Assembly: GCA_026414485.1 (NCBI GenBank)
Contig: JAOAIX010000006.1
Location: forward strand, 1 to 64,000
Origin: Candidatus Bathyarchaeota archaeon
GTDB taxonomy: Archaea > Thermoproteota > Bathyarchaeia > Bathyarchaeales > Bathycorpusculaceae
Direction: 5' to 3'
Length of the DNA: 64,000 bases
Below, piece by piece: positions 53,441-61,807 of the stretch; the first letter of the stretch is position 1, and every line of letters begins with the position of its first letter. The notes below the pieces were generated by a model that was not told where the DNA came from, did no database searches, and worked only from the letters and a program-made list of their open reading frames with translations. The translations under genes and the position numbers were made by a program.

Positions 53441-54580
53441 TCATGCCTTTGTTTGTAAGGATTTTTTCAATGCTCCAATTAATTTCTCGTTTTCTGAGCG
53501 CGTTTTAACTGCAATCCGAATATAGTACTTGTCAAGTCCAGCGAAAGAACTGCAATCTCTAATCAGCACGCCATATGTTAGCAGTTTTTCCTTAAGTTGT
53601 GCTGCCGAAAAACCACAGTTGTGTATGTCTATGAAAAAGAAATTTGCGTCGGGTGGATAAACCTTAAACCCCTCAAATTTTTCTAACTCCCTCATCAAGA
53701 AAGATTTTTCCTCTTTAACCAAAGCTAACGATTTGCGCAGGTGTTCTTCGTCAGATAAAGCCGCCATCGCCGCAATTTGACCCAAACAGTTAAGGTTCCA
53801 AGGTATTTTTGCCTTCACCAAAATCTCCACGATTTCTTTTGAGGCAACACCGTAACCAACTCTAAGTCCGGTTAAACCATGAAGCTTAGTGAAAGACCTT
53901 AACACAAACAGATTGGGAAACTCCTCAACCCTATTAATAAGTGAAAGCTTAGAACTTTCGTCAACAAACTCCAAGAAATCTTCGTCCAGAAAAACTAAGA
54001 CGTCCTTTTCAAAAGCGTTTTCCACAATTTTCAGTAAATCCTCAGTTTTTGTAAGTAAACTCGTTGGATTGTTAGGGTTGCATAAAAAAATAATTTTAAC
54101 CTTTTCACCCATATTTGAAATAACGAGGTCAGAGTCTAGGAGGAAATCTTTGCCCAAACGAACATATTTCACTTTTTTTCCTGCTCGGAGAACTGCCTTT
54201 TCGTACTCTCCAAAACTTGGAGCTCCAACTAAAGCAATATTTCCACGCTGTAAAAACGCTTCAGCAAACAAATAGATCAATTCGGTTGAACCATTGCCTA
54301 TGATGATGTTCTCTTTGCTAAGACTTCCATAATGTCGTGCGATGGTTTCACGTAAAATAGTAGAGTTTGAATCAGGATAACGCGAAATTAACCCCAAATT
54401 CTCCTTTATTGCCTCAAGGACTTTAACTGAGGCACCCAACGGATTCACGCTGGAACTGAAATCTGATATCTCGTTACTGATCAAACCAGCCTTTGCTTTT
54501 GCTTCAAAAACATCTGCGCCGTGTACACATGGCTTAAAATTCCTAAAGCGTAAACTTGCCATTTTTGAAGCAGACTTCAC
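53441..54580 (-). CDS. cobD: L-threonine-O-3-phosphate decarboxylase (CobD-type PLP enzyme)
   Basis: A 379-residue fold-type-I PLP enzyme related to HisC. The opening KPCVHGADVFEAKAK then DFSSSVNPLG is the CobD signature. IIFLCNPNNPTSL and FLDEDFLEFVDE form the PLP pocket, and the Schiff-base lysine is in LRSFTKLHGLTGLRVGYG. It makes aminopropanol phosphate, the substrate of the adjacent cbiB. The open frame reaches GTG 54616; I chose GTG 54580 because GGTGGAGTGGA precedes it. ATG 54562 is also possible. Confidence 0.88.
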   Translation of the reverse strand: MKSASKMASLRFRNFKPCVHGADVFEAKAKAGLISNEISDFSSSVNPLGASVKVLEAIKENLGLISRYPDSNSTILRETIARHYGSLSKENIIIGNGSTELIYLFAEAFLQRGNIALVGAPSFGEYEKAVLRAGKKVKYVRLGKDFLLDSDLVISNMGEKVKIIFLCNPNNPTSLLTKTEDLLKIVENAFEKDVLVFLDEDFLEFVDESSKLSLINRVEEFPNLFVLRSFTKLHGLTGLRVGYGVASKEIVEILVKAKIPWNLNCLGQIAAMAALSDEEHLRKSLALVKEEKSFLMRELEKFEGFKVYPPDANFFFIDIHNCGFSAAQLKEKLLTYGVLIRDCSSFAGLDKYYIRIAVKTRSENEKLIGALKKSLQTKA

Positions 54581-54657
54581 GTAACATCCACTCCACCATA
54601 GTAAATAAACCACCACGTGTAGGCCGTAGAGGTTTGCTTGTTGAATGGGTGGAAGAT

Positions 54658-54665
54658 GATATAAA
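54658..54665 (-). promoter_or_regulatory. box A for cobD-cbiB
   Basis: TTTATATC on the minus strand places transcription start near 54632. A second TTTATAGG lies about 25 bp further upstream. Confidence 0.4.
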
Positions 54666-54737
54666 TGTTAGGTTGGATTGTCCATCCTATAAATGATGGG
54701 CTTCGCGATATGGCACACTTATTACACAACGAGCTGG

Positions 54738-55565
54738 TTAGTTGCAGTTCCAGTGTTTTGCTAATGAATTTATTGCTTCATCAAACAATTGTGTTTGTGG
54801 TGTCAATTCTACCTTTAGACCAAATTTCATAGCGGTTTCAGCTGTTACCGGCCCAATAGCTACAATAGTAATTTTCTCATTTAGAAGGTCTCGTAGTTCC
54901 TCTACAGAAATATAGTCGCTGAACATATTGAAAAGGTTTTTTACACTTAACGCACTGCCAAAAATTAGAGCATGGATATTGCCGTTGCGGGCATCTTGAA
55001 GAAATTTTTCTTTGATTTTTTTATCAGTCGGAACAGATGATTCATAAACGTAAATTTCTCTTACTATAGCACCTCTCTCTTTTAGCTTCTCTTTCAGTAC
55101 AGGGTTGGCAGCTGATGTACGGGGAATAAAAATTGTTTTGTTAGTTATATCCAAAGACTTCAAATTTGCCACAATGCTCTCAGATGTGTACTGAGCAGGA
55201 ATCAAGTTTACCTTTATACCGTTGGCCTTGAGTTCTTCTGCTGTTCTTGGACCTACTGCGATCACAAAAGACTTTTGAATCTCCTGTTTGAGTGTATCTA
55301 ACATTTTTAGTTTTTCAGCTATCTTCAGTAGATGCTTTACGCCATTTACGCTCATGAAAATTATGTAGTCTACTCTACCCGCTTCCAGTTCTCGGAGAAA
55401 GTTATTGACAGGCGATAAATCTGAGACATCTCTGATTTCTATGGTTGGTATGAAGTAGGGTACGCCACCTTTTTGCCGAATTATTTCCGCGGTTTCCTCT
55501 GTTTGAGCTTGGGGACGAGTTATAGCAATTATTTTTTCTTTCAACGATAACGTTTCTCGAACCAT
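54738..55565 (-). CDS. hemD: uroporphyrinogen-III synthase
   Basis: A 275-residue two-domain HemD that cyclises hydroxymethylbilane to uroporphyrinogen III. The family is weakly conserved. It has AITRPQAQTEETAEIIRQKG at the start, the central DYIIFMSVNGVKHLL, VGPRTAEELKANGI and the closing VAIGPVTAETAMKFGLKVEL. The start overlaps the cobA stop by 25 bp. It is the last gene of the minus-strand tetrapyrrole operon. Confidence 0.9.
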   Translation of the reverse strand: MVRETLSLKEKIIAITRPQAQTEETAEIIRQKGGVPYFIPTIEIRDVSDLSPVNNFLRELEAGRVDYIIFMSVNGVKHLLKIAEKLKMLDTLKQEIQKSFVIAVGPRTAEELKANGIKVNLIPAQYTSESIVANLKSLDITNKTIFIPRTSAANPVLKEKLKERGAIVREIYVYESSVPTDKKIKEKFLQDARNGNIHALIFGSALSVKNLFNMFSDYISVEELRDLLNEKITIVAIGPVTAETAMKFGLKVELTPQTQLFDEAINSLAKHWNCN

Positions 55566-56296
55566 CTTAGTTTCCTTCCTAACTTTACAACCTCACCTAT
55601 GACAATCACAACGGGCGGCTGTATTTTTTTTGCTTGTGCTTCTTTTACGATTGAACCCAAATTGTTGATGATGACACGTTGTCGTTTCGTTGTTCCTTGT
55701 TCAATCATGGCTACAGGAACTTTTGGGTCTAAACCGCCTGCAACCAGTTTAGCTACAATACCTTCCAAAGATTCCACACCCATCAAAACGACAACTGTGT
55801 CTACTGTACCTGCAATTTTAGTCCAATCAATAGGTCTCTCTGAGTTTCCTGCTCGGTGGCCTGTTACGACTGCTACAGACGCCGCATATTTACGGTGAGT
55901 TAGCGGTATGCCAGCATATGCAGGAACCGCAATTGCTGAAGTAATGCCTGGTACCACCTCAAACTTAACGCCGCTTTCTACTAATGCTTCTGCTTCTTCA
56001 CCACCTCTGCCAAAAATAAACGGATCTCCCCCTTTCAACCTAATTACATCTTCTCCTTCAAGAGCTAATTTGACGAGAAGTTCTGTGATTTTTTCCTGTG
56101 TGATCACGTGCTTTCCCGTTCGCTTTCCTACATAGATTTTTTTTGCTTCTTCAGGGATAAGTTTCAGAATATCTGAGCTGACCAGTCTGTCATAGACCAC
56201 TACTTTTGCATTTTTCAAAAGCTCTGCTGCTTTAACAGTAAGTAGTTGAGGATCTCCTGGACCTGCACCAACAAGAAACACTTTACCTGTTGCCAT
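55541..56296 (-). CDS. cobA: uroporphyrinogen-III C-methyltransferase (SUMT)
   Basis: A 251-residue SAM-dependent methyltransferase making precorrin-2. The family opening is KVFLVGAGPGDPQLLTVKAA, then GGDPFIFGRGGEEAEAL and the VPGITSAIAVPAYAGIPLTH loop. VVLMGVES and MIEQGTTKRQR complete it. The start ATG 56296 was chosen because GGAG lies eight bases upstream; a longer frame reaches TTG 56320. It overlaps hemC and hemD, consistent with a coupled operon. Confidence 0.96.
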   Translation of the reverse strand: MATGKVFLVGAGPGDPQLLTVKAAELLKNAKVVVYDRLVSSDILKLIPEEAKKIYVGKRTGKHVITQEKITELLVKLALEGEDVIRLKGGDPFIFGRGGEEAEALVESGVKFEVVPGITSAIAVPAYAGIPLTHRKYAASVAVVTGHRAGNSERPIDWTKIAGTVDTVVVLMGVESLEGIVAKLVAGGLDPKVPVAMIEQGTTKRQRVIINNLGSIVKEAQAKKIQPPVVIVIGEVVKLGRKLRWFEKRYR

Positions 56297-57215
56297 ATTT
56301 TTTTCTCCATTCTTCTTCAATTTGTTTTGCTCCTTGCATTAGCAGTTTATGTGCCACTTTCTTTCCTAATTCTTTTGCTTCAGTGAGTGAACCGTCGGCG
56401 AAAGCGGAAATCCTGCTTTTGCCATCCAGAGTAAACATAATGCCTTGAAGCGACAGGTAATTATCGCTGGCTTTTCCAATTGCGCCGATAGGGACACGGC
56501 AGCCTCCCTCAAGTTGTAGCATCAAACTTCTCTCAGCAGTTACTTCTGCTCTCGTTTGAGGGTGATCCATGATTTGCAGTAACTTTTGAATTTTTGTGTT
56601 GTCTTTTCTTGTAATTATCGCTAAGGCTCCTTGTGCAGGGGCTGAAGGAAATTCCTCTAGCGAAAAACGCTCTGTGATTAGTTTTTCTAGTCCCATCCTT
56701 TGGAGGCCTGCTTCAGCTACAATGATGCCATCAAAATCTTCGTTTTTCGCCTTTTTAATTCTAGTATCAAGATTGCCTCGTATTGGTACTACCTCTAAGT
56801 CTGGTCGAAGAAATTTTATCTGAGCTAACCGTCTTAAGCTACCTGTGCCGATTATTGCGCCTTTTGGTAGGGCTTTAAGTGGTAAGTTATTTTTTGAGAT
56901 GAGCACATCATTTGGTGATGCACGTTTAGGCACTGCTGCTATTATGGTACCTTCAGTTTCCACTGTCGGGACATCTTTTAAGCTGGAAACTGCAAAGTCA
57001 ATTTCTCCTTTTATAAGTGCGTGATCAATTTCTTTTTCAAAGATTCCTTGTCTGTCTATGGCAAAAAGCGGTTGGGTATTTTCAGTGTCTCCAAGAGTTT
57101 TTATCACCTTAATTTTAAACTCAACATTTGAGTATAGCCTTTTGAGTTCTTGCAAAAACTTTTCAGTTTGGGCGAGAGCAAGTTTACTGCCTCTTGTGCC
57201 AACTGTCAAAATCAT
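56283..57215 (-). CDS. hemC: porphobilinogen deaminase
   Basis: About 310 residues polymerising four porphobilinogens to hydroxymethylbilane. It has GTRGSKLALAQTEKFL at the start, HALIKGEIDFAVSSLKDVPT, GTGSLRRLAQIKFLRPDLEV and IRGNLDTRIKK. The cofactor-binding cysteine is in LEGGCRVPIGAIG. The start is ATG 57215 (AGGA upstream); TTG 57221 is possible. It overlaps the hemL stop and the cobA start. Confidence 0.97.
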   Translation of the reverse strand: MILTVGTRGSKLALAQTEKFLQELKRLYSNVEFKIKVIKTLGDTENTQPLFAIDRQGIFEKEIDHALIKGEIDFAVSSLKDVPTVETEGTIIAAVPKRASPNDVLISKNNLPLKALPKGAIIGTGSLRRLAQIKFLRPDLEVVPIRGNLDTRIKKAKNEDFDGIIVAEAGLQRMGLEKLITERFSLEEFPSAPAQGALAIITRKDNTKIQKLLQIMDHPQTRAEVTAERSLMLQLEGGCRVPIGAIGKASDNYLSLQGIMFTLDGKSRISAFADGSLTEAKELGKKVAHKLLMQGAKQIEEEWRKKYGNR

Positions 57216-57217
57216 GT

Positions 57218-58531
57218 TCAAACATTCCTGTTTACTGTGGATGCTAAACGCAAAGCATTATCAAAAGCGTTTATAGTATACTTTAGATCCCCTTCATCAT
57301 GGGCAACTGACACGAAACACGTCTCAAACTGAGACGGTGGTATAAAAATGCCTTGTCTAAGTAATTCTTGGAAGTAGGCTTGAAATTTTTGTGTGTCTGA
57401 ATGCTTGGCGCTTGCATAGTCATGAACTGGTTGTGGTGTGAAGAATATTTGGAACATAGATGCTATACTGTAAACTTGTGCTTCTAAATGGTGATTTGAA
57501 GCTAGATCTGAGAGCGCTTTTTTGAGTTCTTGGCAGTTCTTTTCTAGCTTGGGATAAATTTCTTTTCCATTTTCATTTAGGATTTGCAAAATGGTTGAAG
57601 CTGCTTTTAATGAAACCGGGTTTCCGTTGAAAGTTCCTGCTTGATATACCTTACCGACTGGTGAAATATGCCGCATTATTTCCTTTTTACCTCCAAAAAC
57701 GGCAATGGGAAAACCGCCACCTAGCACTTTCCCCAATGTCGTCATATCAGGTTTTATGTTATAATATTCTTGAGCCCCTCCAAGTGATAGTCTAAAACCC
57801 GTGATTATCTCATCAAAAATAAGAACTATGCCATATTCTCTGGTTAATTTTCTCAGAGAATTCAAATATTCCTTCTTCGGAAGAATTAGCCCAATATTGC
57901 CCATCACCGGCTCAATAATCACCGCAGCTATTTCATTTCCTTCTTGTTTAACTATTTTCTCTAGTGCTTCGATGTTGTTGTAAGGTAAAACTATAGTGTT
58001 ACGTGTGGTTTCCTCGGGAATTCCGAGAGATGTGGGTGTTCCAAAAGTAGTAGCGCCTGAACCCGCACTTACTAACACGCTGTCATGTGCACCATGAAAA
58101 CACCCTTCAAATTTGACTATTTTTTTTCGTCCAGTAAAACCTCTCGCTACTCTTAGTGCATGCATAGTCGCTTCAGTGCCCGAGTTAACGGTGCGTAGCA
58201 TCTCTATGCAGGGCAAAATTTTGCTTATCTGTGATGCAACTTTTATTTCTAGTTCAGTGGGTGCGCCGTAGATGGTGCCTTTAGAAAGTTGCTCTTCAAC
58301 GGCATAACATACATTTTTGTTTGCGTGCCCAAGTAGTAATGCTCCATATGCCATGCAATAATCTAGATAGGTTTTGCCGTCTACACTCAGAAGTTTGGAG
58401 CCCTGAGCCGCCTCAACAAAAAAAGGATACGGTGTGAAAGCACGTACAGGGCTATTCACTCCTCCTGGAATCACATTCTTGGCTTTTTCAAACAGGTCTT
58501 TTGATTTTGCTTTCAAGTTGTGTTTAGCCAT
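57218..58531 (-). CDS. hemL: glutamate-1-semialdehyde 2,1-aminomutase
   Basis: A 437-residue PLP enzyme making 5-aminolevulinate. VIPGGVNSPVRAFTPYPFFV opens the protein. TVNSGTEATMHALRVARGFT and FDEIITGFRLSLGGAQEYY bracket the PLP pocket, and the lysine is in TTLGKVLGGGFPIAVFGGK. The product acts together with HemA (61808) in the C5 pathway. It overlaps hemB by 19 bp. Confidence 0.97.
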   Translation of the reverse strand: MAKHNLKAKSKDLFEKAKNVIPGGVNSPVRAFTPYPFFVEAAQGSKLLSVDGKTYLDYCMAYGALLLGHANKNVCYAVEEQLSKGTIYGAPTELEIKVASQISKILPCIEMLRTVNSGTEATMHALRVARGFTGRKKIVKFEGCFHGAHDSVLVSAGSGATTFGTPTSLGIPEETTRNTIVLPYNNIEALEKIVKQEGNEIAAVIIEPVMGNIGLILPKKEYLNSLRKLTREYGIVLIFDEIITGFRLSLGGAQEYYNIKPDMTTLGKVLGGGFPIAVFGGKKEIMRHISPVGKVYQAGTFNGNPVSLKAASTILQILNENGKEIYPKLEKNCQELKKALSDLASNHHLEAQVYSIASMFQIFFTPQPVHDYASAKHSDTQKFQAYFQELLRQGIFIPPSQFETCFVSVAHDEGDLKYTINAFDNALRLASTVNRNV

Positions 58532-59493
58532 GATTTCACATCTTTAGCGAAATAAGTTATGATTAAATCAGCGCCAGCTCGCTTAATCCCGATTAGTGTT
58601 TCATAAATTGACACTCTTTCATCTATCCAGCCATTTTGGGCAGCTGCTTTAAGCATTGCATACTCACCGCTGACGTTGTAGGCTGCAAGAGGTACGTTGA
58701 ATTTTGCTTTGGCAGCATGAATTATGTCTAAATAAGCTATGGCTGGTTTAACCATCAATATGTCCGCTCCTTCGTCTAGGTCTAACTCCATCTCCCGTAG
58801 TGCTTCTCTGGAGTTTCTATAGTTGAGCTGGTAGGTTTTGCGGTTTCCAAATTGTGGTGTTGATTCTACTGCCTCTCTGAAGGGTCCATAAAAACTTGAA
58901 GCAAACTTGGCAGAGTACGCTAATATGGCTGTTTGTTCATATCCTGTATCATCTAAGCCTTCCCTTATTAGGCGGACTTGCCCATCCATCATGGCTGATG
59001 GCGCTACCATATCTGCACCTGCTTTTGCATGACTTATGGCAACTTTTTGCAGCACTTTTAACGTGAGGTCATTTTGAATTTTTCCGTCTTTTACTATACC
59101 GCAGTGACCATGAGTTGTGTATTCGCAAAGGCAAACATCACTTATTACTACAAGGGTATCGCCAAATTCTTTCTTTAAATTACGGATGGCTCTTTGGACA
59201 ATACCATTTTCAGAGAATGCCTCTGAACCCAGTTCATCTTTTTTTGAGGGCACGCCAAATAGAATTATCGATTTTACACCTTGTTCCAAAGTTTGTCTTG
59301 CTTCTTTTACAACTTGGTTAAGTGGTAGTCTATAATAGCCTGGCATAGACCTTATAGGTAGAGGATTTTTTGCTGATTCATCAACAAATATTGGATAAAC
59401 TAAATCAGTCGGATTAAGTTCAACCTCGTTTGTAATCTCCCGTAATGCTATTGTTGTACGGAGTCGTCTCATTCTTACTGAAGGAAAACTCAC
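58513..59493 (-). CDS. hemB: porphobilinogen synthase
   Basis: 326 residues. Condenses two 5-aminolevulinates. Landmarks are RMRRLRTTIALREITNEVEL, VISDVCLCEYTTHGHCGIV (with the metal-binding cysteines), GADMVAPSAMMDGQV, the active-site lysines in YSAKFASSFYGPFREA and MVKPAIAYLDII. The three-cysteine region suggests a zinc-dependent type. The open frame reaches 59529, but GTG 59493 has AGGAG ten bases upstream and gives the usual length. The 3' end overlaps hemL. Confidence 0.95.
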   Translation of the reverse strand: MSFPSVRMRRLRTTIALREITNEVELNPTDLVYPIFVDESAKNPLPIRSMPGYYRLPLNQVVKEARQTLEQGVKSIILFGVPSKKDELGSEAFSENGIVQRAIRNLKKEFGDTLVVISDVCLCEYTTHGHCGIVKDGKIQNDLTLKVLQKVAISHAKAGADMVAPSAMMDGQVRLIREGLDDTGYEQTAILAYSAKFASSFYGPFREAVESTPQFGNRKTYQLNYRNSREALREMELDLDEGADILMVKPAIAYLDIIHAAKAKFNVPLAAYNVSGEYAMLKAAAQNGWIDERVSIYETLIGIKRAGADLIITYFAKDVKSWLNTT

Positions 59494-59506
59494 GCTGTTT
59501 TTACTC

Positions 59507-60172
59507 CTAGAGTTTTTCGTTCCTCTCAAGATGTTTTTCTATAATTTGTTTTGCTCTCTCTTGTGCTTCTTGGAGTTTACCTTCCTTCAAAGCCTTTTTT
59601 ATTTCCAAATTTTCTACTATGCTGTAGAGTAGCTCCTTTCGGATCTTTTGTTCCTGAACTTTATGTCTGAGCGTCTTTCTGATGTGATTTTGAAGTTTAA
59701 CCTGTAATAAATCCTCATATGTGACTAAATTCTCGATTCTCCGTCGAAGAACACTTGCCATCACTGGGCTCTTGCCTCCTGTAGAAATACCAATTTGTAT
59801 ATCACCGACTTTTGTCACTGCTGGTAATGTAAAGTCGCTCTCCTCGGGATTGTCAGGCGCATAAACCATCCACCTTCTAGATTTTGAAAATTTGACCAGT
59901 TCTGCATTAAGCTGGTGATTATTGGTAACTGCTACTATTATATCGGGCTTTGGGTTAACGTTGCTCAAAAAAGTTACAGCACTTTGTACTTCTTCTTGGC
60001 GCAGTTTGATTCTATCTTTTTGAGCTAACTGTTTAATCTTCTCTGAGAAAGATTTGCTGACTACAAGAATAGACGCGCCGGCTTCAAGGAAATCTGTGGT
60101 TTTACGATAACCTTCGGCGCCACCGCCTATAATCACCACGTGTTTTCCAACAATTTTGAAATCTATCAGCAT
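59507..60172 (-). CDS. precorrin-2 dehydrogenase (Met8/CysG N-terminal type)
   Basis: A 221-residue protein. A Rossmann opening is GKHVVIIGGGAEGYRKTTDF, then IIVAVTNNHQLNAELV and the SDFTLPAVTKVGDIQIGISTGGKSP segment typical of precorrin-2 dehydrogenase/siroheme synthase. A helical C-terminal extension (about 150-221) is longer than the minimal enzyme. It oxidises precorrin-2 to sirohydrochlorin. It overlaps the stop of the upstream CobQ-like gene (ATG within ATGCTGA). Confidence 0.92.
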   Translation of the reverse strand: MLIDFKIVGKHVVIIGGGAEGYRKTTDFLEAGASILVVSKSFSEKIKQLAQKDRIKLRQEEVQSAVTFLSNVNPKPDIIVAVTNNHQLNAELVKFSKSRRWMVYAPDNPEESDFTLPAVTKVGDIQIGISTGGKSPVMASVLRRRIENLVTYEDLLQVKLQNHIRKTLRHKVQEQKIRKELLYSIVENLEIKKALKEGKLQEAQERAKQIIEKHLERNEKL

Positions 60173-61737
60173 TTTTCTTCTTTTCCACCTTTGAGGTTTT
60201 TGAACATAGACTCTTCAACGAGTGCATTTTTGAATTTCTCCGAGAAAACCAAATAATCCATAGTTTTTTTCTTGGTGGGCGTCGCAAGTGTGAGTATTTT
60301 CTCTATGTTCAAGTGTTGCTCAGCAATTTCAAGTGCTTTTGCTCCGAACTCTTCATATTTAATTTCAACTTCTGGAATTGTGCCTCGTCCCTCTACGTCG
60401 ACACGTGGAACTAACCCAACCAATTCGACTCCAGCATTCTTTAATGATCGCTGAAGGAAGTTTTGAATTTCGTTGGTAATGTAACTCATGCGAATTTTGT
60501 TGAAAATTACTCCTTTTACCTTCACTCCCAGTTTCTGACTCAACTTCACATAGTTTAATGTATTTACCAATGCGCTTTCTATGCCTTCTTTTTCGCAACC
60601 AGCAACAACAACTGTTGCCGCATCCAAAGTGGCAGCTACCTCTATGGTTGAACTTGGTTTTTTCGTCTTATTCATAAGCAACCCTGTGAAAGCACTCATA
60701 GCGCCTTCAACTATCAAAAAGTCATAATCTTTTCCTGCGTCAGCAACTGCATCAAAAATGGGTCTCCAACCGCTTTCCCCAATTTTAATCGAAGAGTACC
60801 CACGTATAGGCTCCTTTATAAGATAAAGTGCTGGTACCAAGTCACGTATGTCTCCACCTACTTTCAGCACGCCTACGTGGATTCCTCTTTTTTTTAGCGC
60901 TGCGGCCAAAGCGGTGACTATAAATGTTTTCCCTGAGCCACTACCCAAAGCAGTTAACAGTAAAAGGGGCACTTTTTGCAATTTTTTATTTTTTTTCTGG
61001 TTTTTGGTGTGGACATTTGTTGAAATTCCTATTTCCCTTTTAATTTCTTGTTGCAACTTCTTGTTTATTGCTCTTATTCTCTGTAGCTCAATAGGCTTTA
61101 TGTCAAGTGATTCAGTGATTCCTTCAATAATTATGGGATTTTGATCAAGCAAGGAATGTAAAAGTACACCAACAACATTGCCTTCTTTGTTGGCAACTCC
61201 TGAAACGAGTTTTTGCTCGTCTTTGCGGTAATTGAGTCTTTTTGTCTGAGAGACAAGCATCGATTTTGCACTTTTACCAACAGTTATGCTCCCATAAGTA
61301 TGACAATGAAAACCTAAAACTTCGGCACCCACTTTATTCGTCAAATAAGTTTTATCAACTACAGTCGCTTGAACGTGGTCTGTACAAATCAGTGGTTTAA
61401 ATTCAACGTCTAGCAATCCTAGTCCTTCACGGATAATAGGCGTTGCTGACAACCTCCCAATGTCTGTTCCTCTTGAAAGAATCTGAAAACCTGAACATAT
61501 TCCAAGCACAAATTTTCCTGCGTCTGCCATCTTCAAAATTTCTCGTGAAATTCCATCTCTTACAGTTTGGGACTCAACAAGGCTACCACCTGGGATTATC
61601 AGCATATCCAAAACTTCTGAACTAGGTTCGCCCGCAACGAGACCGTCTCCACAAACAATATCCGTAGGTAAATTACCAAAATTCTCAAAGCAGGGTAACG
61701 CTCCTGGTAAATACGCCAGTCCAATTCTATGTTTCAT
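60166..61737 (-). CDS. CobB/CobQ-like protein with amidotransferase before ATPase domain
   Basis: 523 residues. Residues 1-205 form a CobQ-type class I glutamine amidotransferase: nucleophile C81 in GICSGFQILS, LGFHCHTYG (H144, H146) in place of GYEIHMG, and VLLHSLLDQN (H194) in place of the YLHGxF motif. Residues 258-480 form a DTBS/CobB-type P-loop ATPase with GSGSGKT at 265-271 and FLIVEGAMSAFTG. CobQ, CobB and CfbB have these domains in the opposite order. Position, directly before the precorrin-2 dehydrogenase, suggests amidation of a tetrapyrrole or related acid. Start ATG 61737 has GGGAG upstream. Confidence 0.85.
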   Translation of the reverse strand: MKHRIGLAYLPGALPCFENFGNLPTDIVCGDGLVAGEPSSEVLDMLIIPGGSLVESQTVRDGISREILKMADAGKFVLGICSGFQILSRGTDIGRLSATPIIREGLGLLDVEFKPLICTDHVQATVVDKTYLTNKVGAEVLGFHCHTYGSITVGKSAKSMLVSQTKRLNYRKDEQKLVSGVANKEGNVVGVLLHSLLDQNPIIIEGITESLDIKPIELQRIRAINKKLQQEIKREIGISTNVHTKNQKKNKKLQKVPLLLLTALGSGSGKTFIVTALAAALKKRGIHVGVLKVGGDIRDLVPALYLIKEPIRGYSSIKIGESGWRPIFDAVADAGKDYDFLIVEGAMSAFTGLLMNKTKKPSSTIEVAATLDAATVVVAGCEKEGIESALVNTLNYVKLSQKLGVKVKGVIFNKIRMSYITNEIQNFLQRSLKNAGVELVGLVPRVDVEGRGTIPEVEIKYEEFGAKALEIAEQHLNIEKILTLATPTKKKTMDYLVFSEKFKNALVEESMFKNLKGGKEEKC

Positions 61738-61776
61738 TTCGCTCCCTGCAGCTCTTTTTGGTTAATTACAACAAAG

Positions 61777-61788
61777 CTTATATTTAAG
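61777..61788. promoter_or_regulatory. shared, near-palindromic box A between cobQ-like operon and hemA
   Basis: CTTATATTTAAG reads CTTAAATATAAG on the other strand, so it can act as a TATA element both ways in a 70-bp divergent gap. Rightward transcription would begin around the hemA ATG (leaderless), and leftward about 23 nt before the CobQ-like ATG. Confidence 0.55.
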
Positions 61789-61807
61789 GCGGTCGGTTTA
61801 TCCAACC

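Noticed and set aside
54617-54737. Loose inverted repeat (TAACAT..CCACC / GGTGG..ATGTTA) before cobD
   Set aside because: The arms match imperfectly and overlap the TATA elements, so I give only the promoter.
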